Positions 21,861 through 33,125 of a stretch of 64,000 bases of DNA are shown here, piece by piece. The position numbers and the translations under genes were made by a program. The stretch is from positions 90,328,414 through 90,392,413 of the forward strand of contig CM046443.1 of the NCBI GenBank assembly GCA_025506515.1, read 5' to 3'. Positions within the stretch are counted from its first letter, which is position 1. The number at the start of each line of letters is the position of its first letter. Origin of the DNA: Flaveria trinervia (lineage: Eukaryota; Streptophyta; Magnoliopsida; Asterales; Asteraceae). A model generated the notes under the pieces. The model was not told the origin of the DNA. It saw only the letters and a list, made by a program, of their open reading frames with translations, and did no database searches.

Positions 21861-24198
21861 TATCACCCCCAACCTTGACGGCGGAATCGTCGAGATGTGA
21901 GGGTTAAGATTGTTCATAGCCACATAACACTATAATTAAATGTAAATATTAAAATTATAAGTTTCAAAAGAAATCACAAACATAAGTCTCAAACATGAAA
22001 TAAGTTCAACATAACATAACAAACTTAATCTTTTTATCTTTTATTTTCATTAACTAGTCCGTCTTCGATTATTGCAAGCTTCAAAAGATCACTTTAAACA
22101 TGAGGATTACCTTAAACATGATAAAAATAAAGGTCACTAAAAGTTGGTGAGTTTCCAAGGTTTTCATACATAATATAACAAGGTTACAAGTAGGAATTCA
22201 TGTCACAGGTTTAATTAGTAAGGTTATAAAACATATATCGTTACAACACCTCAACTTGATTACAATATATATGATGGCTAAGTGCATTTGGTTCCCATGA
22301 TGAAAAAGCATACGTCATCAGGAGTCGGCAATACCTCGTTTTAGCACCAAATAGGCTTGTTTAGGCCCAAAGATCTAAGACGTCGCCAGGCTAGCAATAG
22401 TTAATGGTTGTAAACAAACTATGTATCTACTAATCACTTACACATACAAATAACCACGACAAAATATAAATATGAATTGCAAGTGCTTTACAAGTCTCAA
22501 ACGTTTATAAGTGTATGATGTATAAGTATCATGTTTCACCCCAAACTAGTGTGAAAACATAAAAAGGGGCAAGGAAACTCACATGACGTATATGTGTATA
22601 AGATGATTATAGATGTTAATGATGTTCCAACGAATTCTTTTACAAGGTACCTAAACGTATACACATTACAAGTTTATGTTTACTAATATGATTAACGTTT
22701 TAACACGATCTAGGGTTTCAAAGGGGAAAATTTGGGATTGTGATAAATAGGCTAATAACAAAATAACCCTTTTCATTTTAATTAAGGAAAAGAAAACTCA
22801 CACCAATTAAGTAGTTTATATAAAAAATAAATTCTAAATTACTTATAAAAATTTACATAACTCCATTATAAAGTGTAAATTTATTTGAAAACATGATAAT
22901 CTTAATCAATAATTAAAAGTGGCATTTGAACCAATAATGATTTTAGTGCTTTAAATCATTGTTTAGTATCTATTTATAAAAAAAGAAGTAACTAAATACA
23001 AATCTTTGTTTATAGACATAATTAAATATTTAAAGGAATAAATTTATAGAAATAAATAAAATAACTTTAAAATAATAAAGTCTACAAAAATTTATTTTAA
23101 CAATTTTTATGATTTTCATATTTTTTAAGGCTGAAAAAGGCCTAAAAAATATGGGGTTGCCGAGTTCGAACCCGGGACCCCTTGTGGGGATGTGAATATG
23201 AAACCAATAAACCAAGGGCCTTAGCCATGTTACAACTCAGTTTTTAAAACTTAAAACACAAACTCAAGAAAATCCCCAACCCATGAACCGTAGATCGTTT
23301 GAATCCAAAATTGCGCATCAATTCGTGGTTATTACTCAAATTAACCATAAGGCTTTGGTCCCATGAAATTTTAAGTGTATACAAGGTTTAACTTACTGGA
23401 TTCGCTCGTATTCGATGTTCACGTATAAATCTAAGTCGCGATCAGGGAAAATTGATTCAGGTTGCAATCGTTGATGATAATCGAATTCCTTCTACAGAAG
23501 CTTCTAATGACTCTAAAGATGAGAAGCCCTCTGTTAATTGTAAGTTATAAGCTCGAGATGAGGTCTATGGGTGGTTGTAGGTTACGGCTTCAAAGGGTAA
23601 TCGAAGGTGCAATTCTTGTGTGTTTTAGATGAAATTGGAAATAGTATACGATTAGGAGTAGATAATCGATCGTTTGGGTTCATTTAATCGAATTATTAGT
23701 GACGTTTAATGGTTGAATAGTTTCTATGATTAAAGTATTTTTTGATTCCTAACCAAAATTTCAACTCAATTAGCGCATAACCGTGCTCGATTCGTGTTCG
23801 CGAACCGGTTGAAGTAATTTAAGGTCATGAATTGAACGTGGTTCCTGTTTGTAATGTCGCCGAAGCTTGGCCGGACGTTTTGGCTGGAAACCGCGTGAAA
23901 GGGGGAAACATTGTTGGGTTTAAGAATTTTCAATTTAGTCCCTTAGGTTCCAAATTTTGTTATTTTATGCGTAAAACTTTCTTTTAAATTTCAAAGTCAA
24001 CAAAACAACCTCCTAAACATAATTCTTTACTTGTTCACTCTTATAACTTATTTTATTAGTATTATTATTATATTATATTATTATTAATAGTTACAAGGAA
24101 ATAAGCATGAATAACCATAAGGTTTCATAAGTAACATAAATAGTCCTTACAAGAACAACAAGTTAACTTTTAGTTAACAAAACATACGAGATATTACA
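21861..24198 (-). repeat. G3 3' LTR, 2338 bp
   Basis: On the minus strand it starts TGTAATATCTCG and ends in a mutated form of the expected TGTGACA (plus strand TATCACCCCC). It aligns from end to end with the 5' LTR, with scattered substitutions and small indels, and lacks the long ATT microsatellite expansion seen there. Confidence 0.9.
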
Positions 24199-24215
24199 GT
24201 TTCCCAACTTAAAAG
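24199..24215 (-). other. G3 polypurine tract
   Basis: The minus strand reads TCTTTTAAGTTGGGAAAC just before the LTR start. It is more degenerate than the tracts of G1 (TAAGTAGGGGAGAC) and G2. Confidence 0.7.
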
Positions 24216-24241
24216 AATTTCGTCCCGAATTAAGAATGAAA

Positions 24242-25640
24242 CTATAGGAGTAAAAACGGGTACTTCTTCATCATATGATCGTCACGCTCCCAAGTGAATT
24301 CAGCGCCACGCTTATTCTCCCAACGAACCTTGACGATTGGGGTTGTTATGGTTCTAGTCTTCTTCATAATGCGGTCCATAATTTCAACAGGTTTCTCAAC
24401 AAAATGCAATGACTCTCTCGATCTGAATGTCTTCGAACGGAACATTCAGACTTTCGTCAGCCAAGCACTTTCTCAAATTTGAGACGTGGAACACAGGATG
24501 CACTCCACTAAGGTCGGAAGTTAGTTCCAGTTTATAAGCCACTTTCCAAATCCTTTTCAAGATTTTGAAAGGTCCTACAAATCTTGGAGTCAGTTTACCT
24601 TTCTTTCCAAAGCGAACCACACCTTTCCACGGTGAACCTTAAGAAGAACCATCTCCCCCCACTTGGAATTCCAATGGCTTACGTCACTTATCAGCATAGC
24701 TCTTTTGTCGACTTCTTGGCCCTTCAAGGTTCTTACGGATTATAGAGACTTTATCGGTCGTTCTTGTAATAAGTTCAGGACCAGTGATGAAGTTTCACCA
24801 ATATCGGTCCAGCAGATCGGTGAACGACATTTACGACCATAAAGTGCTTCGAATGGTGCCATCTTGATACTCGAGTGGTAACTATTGTTATACGAAATTC
24901 TGCGAGTGGTAGATGCATATCCCAATCATCACCAAAGTTAAGGACACACATGCATAGCAAATCCTCCAAGGTTTGGATCGTTCGCTCGGTTTGACCATCA
25001 GTTTGAGGATGGTAAGCCGTGCTTATATCTAGTTGTGTACTAAGAGTTCTTGCATAGACAAAAAATGCGAAGTGAAACAAGCCTCTCGGTCGGATATGAT
25101 GTGCAGAGGTACCCCATGACGACTTACAATCTCATCAACGTATATACGAGCCAACCTTGATGTCTTGTAAGTGTCACGTATAGGTATAAAATGTGCCGAT
25201 TTGGTCAATCAGTCAACGATCACCCATATGCTATCATGTCCTCGAGAAGTTCGGGGTAGCTTAGTTATAAAGTCCATGGATATGTGTTCCCACTTCCATA
25301 TAGGAATCTCGGGTTGCTCAAATAATCCACTTGGGCGTTGATGTTCGGCTTTAACCTTCGTACACGTGAGTCACTTAGCTACGTAGGTTGTATATCCTTC
25401 TTCATTCCAGGCCACCAATATTGACTACGTAGATCCATGTACATCTTATCGAAACTAGGATGAATAGAATATCAAGTTTGATGAGCCTCGTTCATGATAA
25501 AGGTACGAAGATTATCGCGATTTGGAACCCAAATTCGATTTGTGAAGTACATCAATCCATTGGATTTTGTTTCCAATCGAGTTAGAAGATTATGCTCTAG
25601 TTAATCCTTCATTCTTCCTTCTTGTTGAACCGCTTGTTGA
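24242..25640 (-). pseudogene. G3 integrase and chromodomain-like tail, fragmented
   Basis: Pieces in different minus frames keep the domain order. At 24740-25080 the core end reads STAYHPQTDGQTERTIQTLE, which holds the catalytic Glu. At 24396-24620 is the C-terminal GPFKILKRI and HPVFHVSNLRKCL region. At 24242-24445 is the chromodomain-like end (TTPIVKVRWENKRGAEFTWE). The N-terminal zinc region and the first Asp block (about 25150-25560) are present only as frame-broken homology. At least five breaks occur, so no integrase could be made. Confidence 0.83.
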
Positions 25641-25644
25641 GCCT

Positions 25645-26296
25645 CTAGGATACTTGCTCGATGTCACTATCTATTCTGAAGTTTTGTAACAACACAGTAT
25701 TCTCGTTGATATCTAGTCGAATCTCAGTATCAAACTCACCTAAGGTGTCAAACCATTGTCGTCGATCGCGAATTTCTTGGAATGAGATCATCTTGTTGTG
25801 AATCTTTCGGCTTAGTGCATCGGTTGCAACATTTGCTTTACCAGAATGGTAACGAATTTCACAATCGTAATCACTAATCAACTCCACCCAATGACGTTGT
25901 CTCATATTGAGATCTTTTTTATTAAAAATGTGTTAAAGGATTTTGTGATCGGTGTAGACTATACATTACGTGCCAAACAGATAGTGTCTCCAAATCTTCA
26001 AGGCAAAGACAACAGCACCAAGCTCAAGATCGTGTGTTGTGTAATTCACCTCGTGAACCTTCAATTGTCTCGAGGCATAAGCTATGACCTTTCCTCGTTG
26101 TATTAGAACATAGCCAAGGCCTTTTTTTAGATGCATCACAATACACGGTGAAATCATCATTTCCATCGGGTAGGGTCAAGATAGGAGCATTGCACAACTT
26201 GTGCTTTAACGCTTCAAAAGCTTCTTCTTGCTCGGACCCCCACTCGAACGGTTTATTCTTTTGTGTCAAAGAAGTGAGTGGCTTCACGATCATCAA
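25645..26296 (-). pseudogene. G3 RNase H
   Basis: The frame 26024-26296 carries the RT/RNase H connection (FEWGSEQEEAFEALKHKL) and the first Asp block (DFTVYCDASKK). 25966-26166 gives VIAYASRQLKVHE and LELGAVVFALKIWRHYL. 25645-25905 gives YHSGKANVATDALSRK with the last catalytic Asp. Two frameshifts break it, one directly after the first catalytic block. Confidence 0.85.
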
Positions 26297-26382
26297 AAAG
26301 TTGGCAATGAATCACCGATAATAACCAGCAAGGCCTAGGAAAGAACGAACTTCAGTAGGAGTTGTAGGAACAAACCAATTCT

Positions 26383-27057
26383 TCACAGCTTCCCCTTTGC
26401 AGGATCAACGTGAATTCCTTGGCTATTCACCACGTGTCCTAGAAATTTAACTTCCTTGAGCCAAAATTCACACTTTGAGAACTTCGCATACAATTGCTCT
26501 TTCTTCAACAACTCAAGAACTTGTCGCAAATGTAGCTCGTGATCAGGGTGGGACTTGGAGTAGATAAGTATGTCATCAATGAAGAAGATCACAAACTTGT
26601 CTAGATAAGGCTTGCATACTCGGTTCATGAGATCCATGAAGACAGCAGGAGCATTGGTTAAACCAAAAGGCGTGACCATGAACTCATAGTGCCCATAACG
26701 AGTACGTAATGCGGTCTTTGGGATATCATCATCATGGACTCGTACTTGGTGATATCCAGAACGTAGATCAATCTTCGAGAATTTAGCAGCTCCTTGAAGT
26801 TGATCAAACAAGTCGTCGATACGAGGAAGAGGATAGCGGTTCTTGATGGTAAGCTTGTTAAGCTCACGATAGTCGATCCACATGCAAAACGATCCATCTT
26901 TCTTCTTCATGAAAAGTACAGGGGCACCCCAAGGCGAAGAGCTAGGACGAATGAATCCCTTCTCAGATAGTTCTTGAAGTTGACTAGAGATTTCTTGCAT
27001 TTCCGATGGTGCAAGTCGATACGGTGACTTAGCCACGGGATTTGCTCCCGGAATCAA
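26383..27057 (-). CDS. G3 reverse transcriptase, open 224-codon frame
   Basis: This is the best preserved coding block of the window. It runs without a stop through SPWGAPVLFMKKKDGSF, IDYRELNKLTIKNRYPLPR, FSKIDLRSGYHQVRV (first catalytic Asp), FRTRYGHYEF-type and MTPFGLTNAPAVFMDLMN blocks, and FIDDILIYSKS (two catalytic Asp), then into the thumb (QLYAKFSKCEFWLKEV). It begins inside pol, so the listed start is simply the first Met in the open stretch, not a translation start. The catalytic residues are intact, but a frameshift follows near 26383. Confidence 0.9.
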   Translation of the reverse strand: MIPGANPVAKSPYRLAPSEMQEISSQLQELSEKGFIRPSSSPWGAPVLFMKKKDGSFCMWIDYRELNKLTIKNRYPLPRIDDLFDQLQGAAKFSKIDLRSGYHQVRVHDDDIPKTALRTRYGHYEFMVTPFGLTNAPAVFMDLMNRVCKPYLDKFVIFFIDDILIYSKSHPDHELHLRQVLELLKKEQLYAKFSKCEFWLKEVKFLGHVVNSQGIHVDPAKGKL

Positions 27058-27225
27058 ATCTATTTTAACTTGACTTCACGCATAAGAGGTACCACTAAGG
27101 TCATCACGAAACACTTTAGGAAAGTCTCGTATGATCGGGACATCCTTAAGTTTTTTCCCTTTGACTTTCTTGTTGACCACGTAAGCCAAGAAGGCCATAT
27201 ACTTCTTGCTTAAGCACTTTCGGGC

Positions 27226-27621
27226 TTAAGTGCAAGACATGAGTTTAAGCCCTTTGGAAGATTTTTCACCAAACACTTTCAAAGTATCTCCAGAAGGTAA
27301 CGGTATACGGATGCACTTCTCAAAACAAATGATCTCGGCATGGTGTTTGGCTAACCAATCCACACCAATGATGACATCAAAGCTTCCAAGTTTCATAGGA
27401 ATAAGATCGATAAGATAGTCATGCTCGTCAAGACTTAAGATGCAATCATGAATAACGACATCAACGGTGATCGGTTCTCCATGGGCAACTTCAATGGTGA
27501 GAGGTCTTTCTAGTTTCGTATGTGGCTTAGCAAGTATGTGTTCAAACTCTAACGAAACAAAACTCTTATCAGCTCCAGAGTCAAATAGGACATATGCATA
27601 AGTTTTATTAATAAGGAACAT
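27226..27621 (-). CDS. G3 aspartic protease, open frame
   Basis: The 131-codon frame starts with MFLINKTYAYVLFDSGADKSFV, which has the active-site Asp-Ser-Gly at about residue 13-15. It continues with LIPMKLGSFDVIIGVDWLAKHH, the second conserved strand block of gypsy proteases. It is in a different frame from gag upstream. Pol would normally be one frame, and the stretch 27058-27225 between protease and RT is out of frame. Confidence 0.85.
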   Translation of the reverse strand: MFLINKTYAYVLFDSGADKSFVSLEFEHILAKPHTKLERPLTIEVAHGEPITVDVVIHDCILSLDEHDYLIDLIPMKLGSFDVIIGVDWLAKHHAEIICFEKCIRIPLPSGDTLKVFGEKSSKGLKLMSCT

Positions 27622-27709
27622 ACCTCTTCAATTTTAAAGGTATTTAACGATACAGTTAACGCATGAAAAGAATTAGGTCACCGAAGTTAAAGGTAAGTTA
27701 AAATACCAT

Positions 27710-28442
27710 TCACCACATCGTTGTTTGCTTGTGCTTGATTTGCGTTGATATTGAAAGCATATCCTCAGGCTTGTGGAACATTACCCATAAGACGAGGGCA
27801 TTATGGGTGGAAATGACCAGGTTCCTCACAGTTGTAGCAAACACGGTTTGTGACCACGGCGGAGTTGTTAGGTGCACGGTGGAAAGTCGCCACCAAGTGA
27901 CCATATTTACCGCATAAGGTACAGATACGGCATGGTTGATTCCCCGGATGATGGTACGTACAAGTGTTGCACATAGGTTGAGGACCAACATAGGCCCTAG
28001 CCCCAGGCATTTGTGGCACAGGTGTAGCTACAGGTACCATTTGCCTTTGAGGTGGTTTGGGTGCAGCCACGGCATAATTGCGTGCCAGTGTGAACTTGCG
28101 CTTCTTCTTGTTGTTGTTATGAGATGTTTCAACTTTAGTCTCCTTAACGGCCTCGGTAGCCGTCTTTTCCACCTTCGTTGTACCCTTCACAAACATGGCG
28201 CCCGCTCGTATATGGTTCTCGGTGAGTTGAGCGGTGATAGTGATGGCTTCTTCCAAGGTTGTGGGTCAGCTACCCACACAGCATCTTGAATTGGGGTAGT
28301 ACACCCTTATGAACTTGTCAATGTTGCGGGGGACAATGTCAACCATATGGGGCAGTAGTATACTCAACTCATGATGCCTAGTTGAGTAAGCCAAATGATC
28401 ACCACCATCTTGCTTTAAGTTCCAGAATTCTTCTTCCAACTT
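27710..28442 (-). pseudogene. G3 gag C-terminal part with zinc knuckles
   Basis: The frame 27801-28256 includes a basic linker (NNNKKKRKFTLARNYA) and two knuckles. The first reads CTLCGKYGHLVATF, with Phe where the last Cys belongs. The second begins CYNCEEPGHFHP and is then shifted. Nucleic-acid binding is therefore damaged in both. The homologous knuckles in G1 (47844-47969) are intact, which confirms the reading. Confidence 0.83.
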
Positions 28443-28925
28443 TTACAATTCACTTCTCGGGCAGAACTTCGTGATGGCGATGTTCTTGAACTCATCCCAA
28501 GAGAGTGCCAAAATAGCATCAGCTCCTCGATTTCTCTTCTCGCTATTCCACCAGGTAAGTTCCCTTTGTTGGAGCATTCTAGTGGCATACCAAACTTTGA
28601 GTGTGTCGGGACACTCACAGTTGACAAAGGTGTTCTCCATGCTCTCGAACCACTCAAGAAGACCAGTGGCTCCTTCCTTGCCACTAAAACTAGTGGGCTT
28701 GCAAGAGCTAAGATGCTTAAAGGTACAAGTTTGGTTATTGCGTCCTTGGTTAGCACTATTCTCTCCTTGACCATTCCCATTGTTGCTAGAGTTGGTCATC
28801 AAAGTGCTATTGAGTTCAGCAACCATGGTTAGCACTATTCTCTCCTTGACAATAGCCATTTGCTGGGCAATCATGGCGGCTAGCTTACGATCGGAACTTC
28901 CACGCTTTCCATGATGAAGAGACAT
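28443..28925 (-). pseudogene. G3 gag N-terminal and capsid part
   Basis: I choose the ATG at 28925 (MSLHHGKRGSSDRKLAAM) because the same start is used in G1 at 46874. The frame is open further upstream to 28988, but that part has no counterpart. Downstream is the retrotrans_gag core (GLLEWFESMENTFV, LTWWNSEKRNRG, WDEFKNIAITKFCPRSEL). A TAA-type stop directly after SEL truncates the protein, and homology goes on below 28443 in pieces. A segment near 28740-28830 repeats NGNGQGEN-like and VKERIVLT coding twice. Confidence 0.85.
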
Positions 28926-29564
28926 GCTGGAATATACAAAATGAGTTAGACACGGAAAGAGAATAACAAGGATTATAATTTTTAACAAGGATAAGTCAAA
29001 AGTTGTAAGGCATATGGAATGGTTCCATTTGGTAACACATTACCATTTGGAAACATTGACACGTCAAGGTAAGTTGACCCATTCACCTTAGAAACTTGTG
29101 TATGTTGGCCATAGTTTATCACTCATCCCAAAATCCACAGGTAAGCATAACTAGTCCTGTAGGATTTATGCGATATGCTTGCCTTAGCCCAAAAGTCTTT
29201 CGCCAGGAAATCCAGGATACAGGTGTCTATGAGTCACACAAATTTCTTAGGGTCATGAAATCAAAATCTTGATGAGATTTTCATAGATTAGACATAGAGT
29301 CTAAGGAATTAAGCCTACTATAATAAGTTTCGATTCCACATAGAGTCAAAGGGTCAAGGATAAGTTTAGGGAGACAAGTAACAAAGTTTTAACAATTATA
29401 AGGCAATCCTATGCTAAGGCATCAAGTTGCACATAAGAAGGCATAGCATTTGTAGCATGCAAACAATGTATATATTTACAAGAATACAAATATTATTCTA
29501 TGAGGGTCATGGATAAGCTATAGTCTGGGTCACCATTTCTAATAACCTAAATCCCTATAGTTAT

Positions 29565-29578
29565 GGGCTCTGATACCA
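29565..29578 (-). other. G3 primer-binding site
   Basis: The minus strand reads TGGTATCAGAGCCC three bases after the LTR end TGTGACA. This is a perfect initiator-Met type site. Confidence 0.92.
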
Positions 29579-29581
29579 ATC

Positions 29582-31790
29582 TGTCACACCCTAACCTTGA
29601 CGATGGAATCGTCGAGATATGAGGGTTAAGATTGTTCACAGCCACATAACACTATAATTAAATGTAAATATTAAAATTTTAAGTTTCAAAAGAAATCACA
29701 AACATAAGTCTCAAACATGAAATAAGTTCAAACATAACATAACAAAACTTAATCTTTTTATTTCATTAACTAGGTCCAAGTCCTAGATTATTGCAAGCTT
29801 CAAAAGATCACTTTAAACTTGAGAATACCTGAAACATGATAAAAAAAAGGTCAACTAAAAGTTGTGAGTTCCAAGGTTTTCATACATAATATAACAAGGT
29901 TACAAGTAGCAATTCATGTCATAGGTTATATTTAGTAAGGTTATAGAACACATATCGTTACAACCTAACCTCGACTTGATTACAAGTATATATGATTGGC
30001 TGAGTGTATTTGGTTCCCATGATGATAAGCATATGTCATCAGGAGCCGGCAATACCTCGGCTTTAGTACCAAATAGGCTTGTCAGGCCAAAGATCTAGAC
30101 GTCGCCAAGCTAGCAATAGTTAATGGTTGTAAACAAACTATGTATCTTATATAATCACTACAACACACACAAATAACCATGACAAAATATAATATGAATT
30201 GCAAGTGCTTTACAATTCTCAAACGTTTATAAGTGTATGATGTATAGTATCATGTTTCACCCCAAACTAGTCTGAAAAACATAAAAAGGGGCAAGGAAAC
30301 TCACATGACGTATATGTGTATAAGATGATTATAGATGTTAATGATGTTCCAACGAATTCTTTTACAAGGTACCTAAACGTATACACATTACAAGTTTATG
30401 TTACTAATATGATTAACGTTTTAACACGATCTAGGGTTTCAAAGGGGAAAATTTGGGATTGTGATAAATAGGCTAATAACAAAAATAACCATTTTCATTT
30501 TAATTTAAGGGAAAAGAAAACTCACACCAATTAAGTAGTTTATATAAAAAAATAAATTCTTAAATTACTTATAAAAATTTACATAACTCCATTATAAAGT
30601 GTATTATTGTAAAAACATGATGATCTTAATCAATAATTAAAAGTGGCATTTGAACCAATAATGATTTTAGTGCTTTAAATCATTGTTTAGTATCTATTAT
30701 AAAAAAAAAGAATTAACTAAATACAAATCTTTGTTTTATAGACATAATTAAATATTTAAAGGAATAAATTTAAAGAAATAAATAAAATAACTTTAAAAAT
30801 AATAAAGTCTACAAAAATTTATTTTTTATATTTTTGTGATTTTCCATTTTTTTAAGGCTGAAAAAGGCCTAAAAAATATGGGGGTCTCCGGGTTCGAACC
30901 CAAGACCCTTGTGTGGCATGTGGATATGGAACTAGTAAACCAAGGGCCTTAGCCATGTTACAAGTCAGTTTTTAAAACTTAAAAACATAAACTCAAGCAA
31001 ATCCCCAAACCCGTGCACCCTAGATCGTTTGAATCCAAAATTGCGCATCAATTCGGGGTTATTACTCGAATTAACCATAGGGCTTTTGGTCCCCATGAAA
31101 TTAGAGTGTATACAGGTGGTTAACTTACTGTATTCGATGTTCACGTATAAATCTAAATCGCGACCGGGGAAGGACTGATTCAGGTTGCAATCGTTGATGA
31201 TAATCGAATTCCTTCTACAGGAAGATTCTAATGACTCTAAAGATGAGAAGCCCTGTTAATTGTAAGTTAATAAGCTCAAGATGAGGTCTACAAGTGGTTG
31301 CAGGTTGCGGCTTCAAAGGGGTAATCGAAGGTGCAATCTTGTGTGTTTCAGATGAAATTGGAAATAGTATACGATTAGGAGTAGATAATCGATCATTTAA
31401 GTTCATTTAATCGAATTATTAGTGACGTTTAATGACTGAACAGTTCTATGATTAAAGTATCGGTTACTCAATTGGTTGGATTCATAACCGAAATTTCAAC
31501 TCAATTAGAGCGCATAACTGTGGCTCGATTCGTGTTCACGAACCGGTTGAAGTAATTTAAGGTCATGAATTGAACGTGGTTCCCGGTTTGTAATGTCGCC
31601 GGAGCTTGGCCAGACGTTTTGGCCGGAAAACCGTGGTGAAGGGGGAAACATTGGGTTGGGTTTAAGAATTTACAATTTAGTCCCTTAGGTTTTAAATTTT
31701 GTTATTTTATGCATAAAACTTTCTTTTAAAGTTTCAAAGTCAACAATACAACCCCCTAAACATAATTCTTTACTTGTTCACTCTTATAAC

Positions 31791-31832
<42 letters not shown>

Positions 31833-31850
31833 TTATGATTATTATTATTG

Positions 31851-31883
<33 letters not shown>

Positions 31884-31993
31884 GTTACAAGGAAATAAGC
31901 ATGAATAAACCATAAGTTTCATAAGTAACATAAATAGTCCTTACAAGAACAACAAAGTTAACTTTTAGTTAACAAAACATACGAGATGTTACA
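29582..31993 (-). repeat. G3 5' LTR, 2412 bp
   Basis: On the minus strand it starts TGTAACATCTCG and ends GGGTGTGACA, then the primer-binding site. It pairs with 21861-24198. It contains a 94-bp ATT-rich microsatellite (31791-31884) and the palindrome GGGTTCGAACCC (30890-30901). Confidence 0.92.
31791..31884. repeat. (ATT)n microsatellite in the G3 5' LTR
   Basis: About 94 bp of ATT repeats with single interruptions. The same spot in the 3' LTR (about 24049-24088) has only about 40 bp. The two were identical at insertion, so the difference arose afterwards. Confidence 0.93.
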
Positions 31994-31998
31994 TCCTC
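31994..31998. repeat. G3 target-site duplication, right copy (TCCTC)
   Basis: It matches 21856-21860. Removing G3 and one copy restores a continuous open frame in the additional ORF of C3. Confidence 0.88.
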
Positions 31999-32899
31999 AA
32001 TCTTTATTTCGTCAACGTCATTAAGCTCATCATTACTTGTCATATCAACTATAGGAGCATCTTTGACAAGCTCGTCTAGATTCAGTCTGAACATCTCAGC
32101 GAGTGCTCGTCAGTCAGATCGTGAATGATTTCTCCTTCTTTGGGAGTGTAGCTCCCGACCGTATCACAATCCTTTGCAAATAAAGAATCATGGTGAATTG
32201 AGACTTGATTTGCTACAAGGGAGCAACATCATATTCATCTTGGTATGATGTTTGATCTGCTTTATTTAATATTTAACTAATCAATCATTAGTAATTAATC
32301 AAGACATTAAACATTAGATAAACATAGATAAACATTAATTACATAAATGTAATATTTGAATCAAGTACAAAAGCTTTCTAAGTACAAAACATTTCATCTT
32401 TAATTTTATCCTGATCCTTCAGCTCTTCAACAGCAGGGGCTGAAGATGATGCTCCTTGTCCTGTGTTCTCTTAGTCCTTCTTTCTTGACCTTGAGCAAAG
32501 GCTGATGCAACAGCTCAGCTTCTTCATGATCATCATCTCCTTTTTTCTTTCTCCTCGATCCTTCATCTTCATCTTCATCTTCTTCATTAGACTTATCATC
32601 ATCATCATCATCGTCATCACCTTCACTTCCCAGATCTTTAATGGCTCATAATTTGATCCTTTCAGCCTGATCATGATCTTCTTGTTCTTGGCCTCCAACT
32701 CCTCAATCCTTTTAACCGAATGAGCATTCTGCTCCTGCAACTGTATAATCTAATGGGCTTGAGCAGCATTGAGCTCCACAAGCTGGTTTAGATGTGTAGC
32801 TCTTTGCTCATTAGCAGCTAACAACTTTAGCACCATCCCGTTTAGGTTGGCAAGCTGCTCCTCTACTCCAATGGAGGGTAGAGTGGCTCCATGGCTTAG

Positions 32900-33125
32900 T
32901 GGGAAGTTAGGAGAGGTTCCGCTCTTTGGGTTGTGGTAGTGGTGGTGGATGTGGTGAATATGGGTGGTGGAATGGGTGGATGGTGAAGGAGTGGTTGTGG
33001 TATTGGTGGTTGGAAGTGTGGTAGTGATGGTGGGAGGTGTGGTAGTGGTGGTAGGGAGTGTGGTAGTGGTGGTGGTAGCTGTAGTAGAAGTGGTGGAGGT
33101 GGATGTAGTGGTAATCAAAGTAATC
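32900..33125 (-). repeat. GGTGGTAGTG-type low-complexity tract (Thr/Pro/His coding)
   Basis: The plus strand is a G/T-rich run of GTGGTAGTGGTGG units. On the minus strand it encodes runs of Thr broken by Pro, then His-rich HHIHHHYH. It is inside the additional ORF of C3. Frames on the other strands here are artefacts of this composition. Confidence 0.85.

Larger units (their letters stand above)
21861..31993 (-). mobile_element. G3: Tekay-like Ty3/gypsy element, nearly full length
   Basis: The 10.1-kb element lies on the minus strand: 5' LTR 31993-29582, primer-binding site, gag, protease, RT, RNase H, integrase with chromodomain-like tail, polypurine tract, 3' LTR 24198-21861. It is flanked by TCCTC. 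The element is structurally complete and its RT frame is open for 224 codons, but gag, RNase H and integrase contain stops and shifts. It sits in the additional ORF of C3, so it is younger than C3. Confidence 0.92.
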
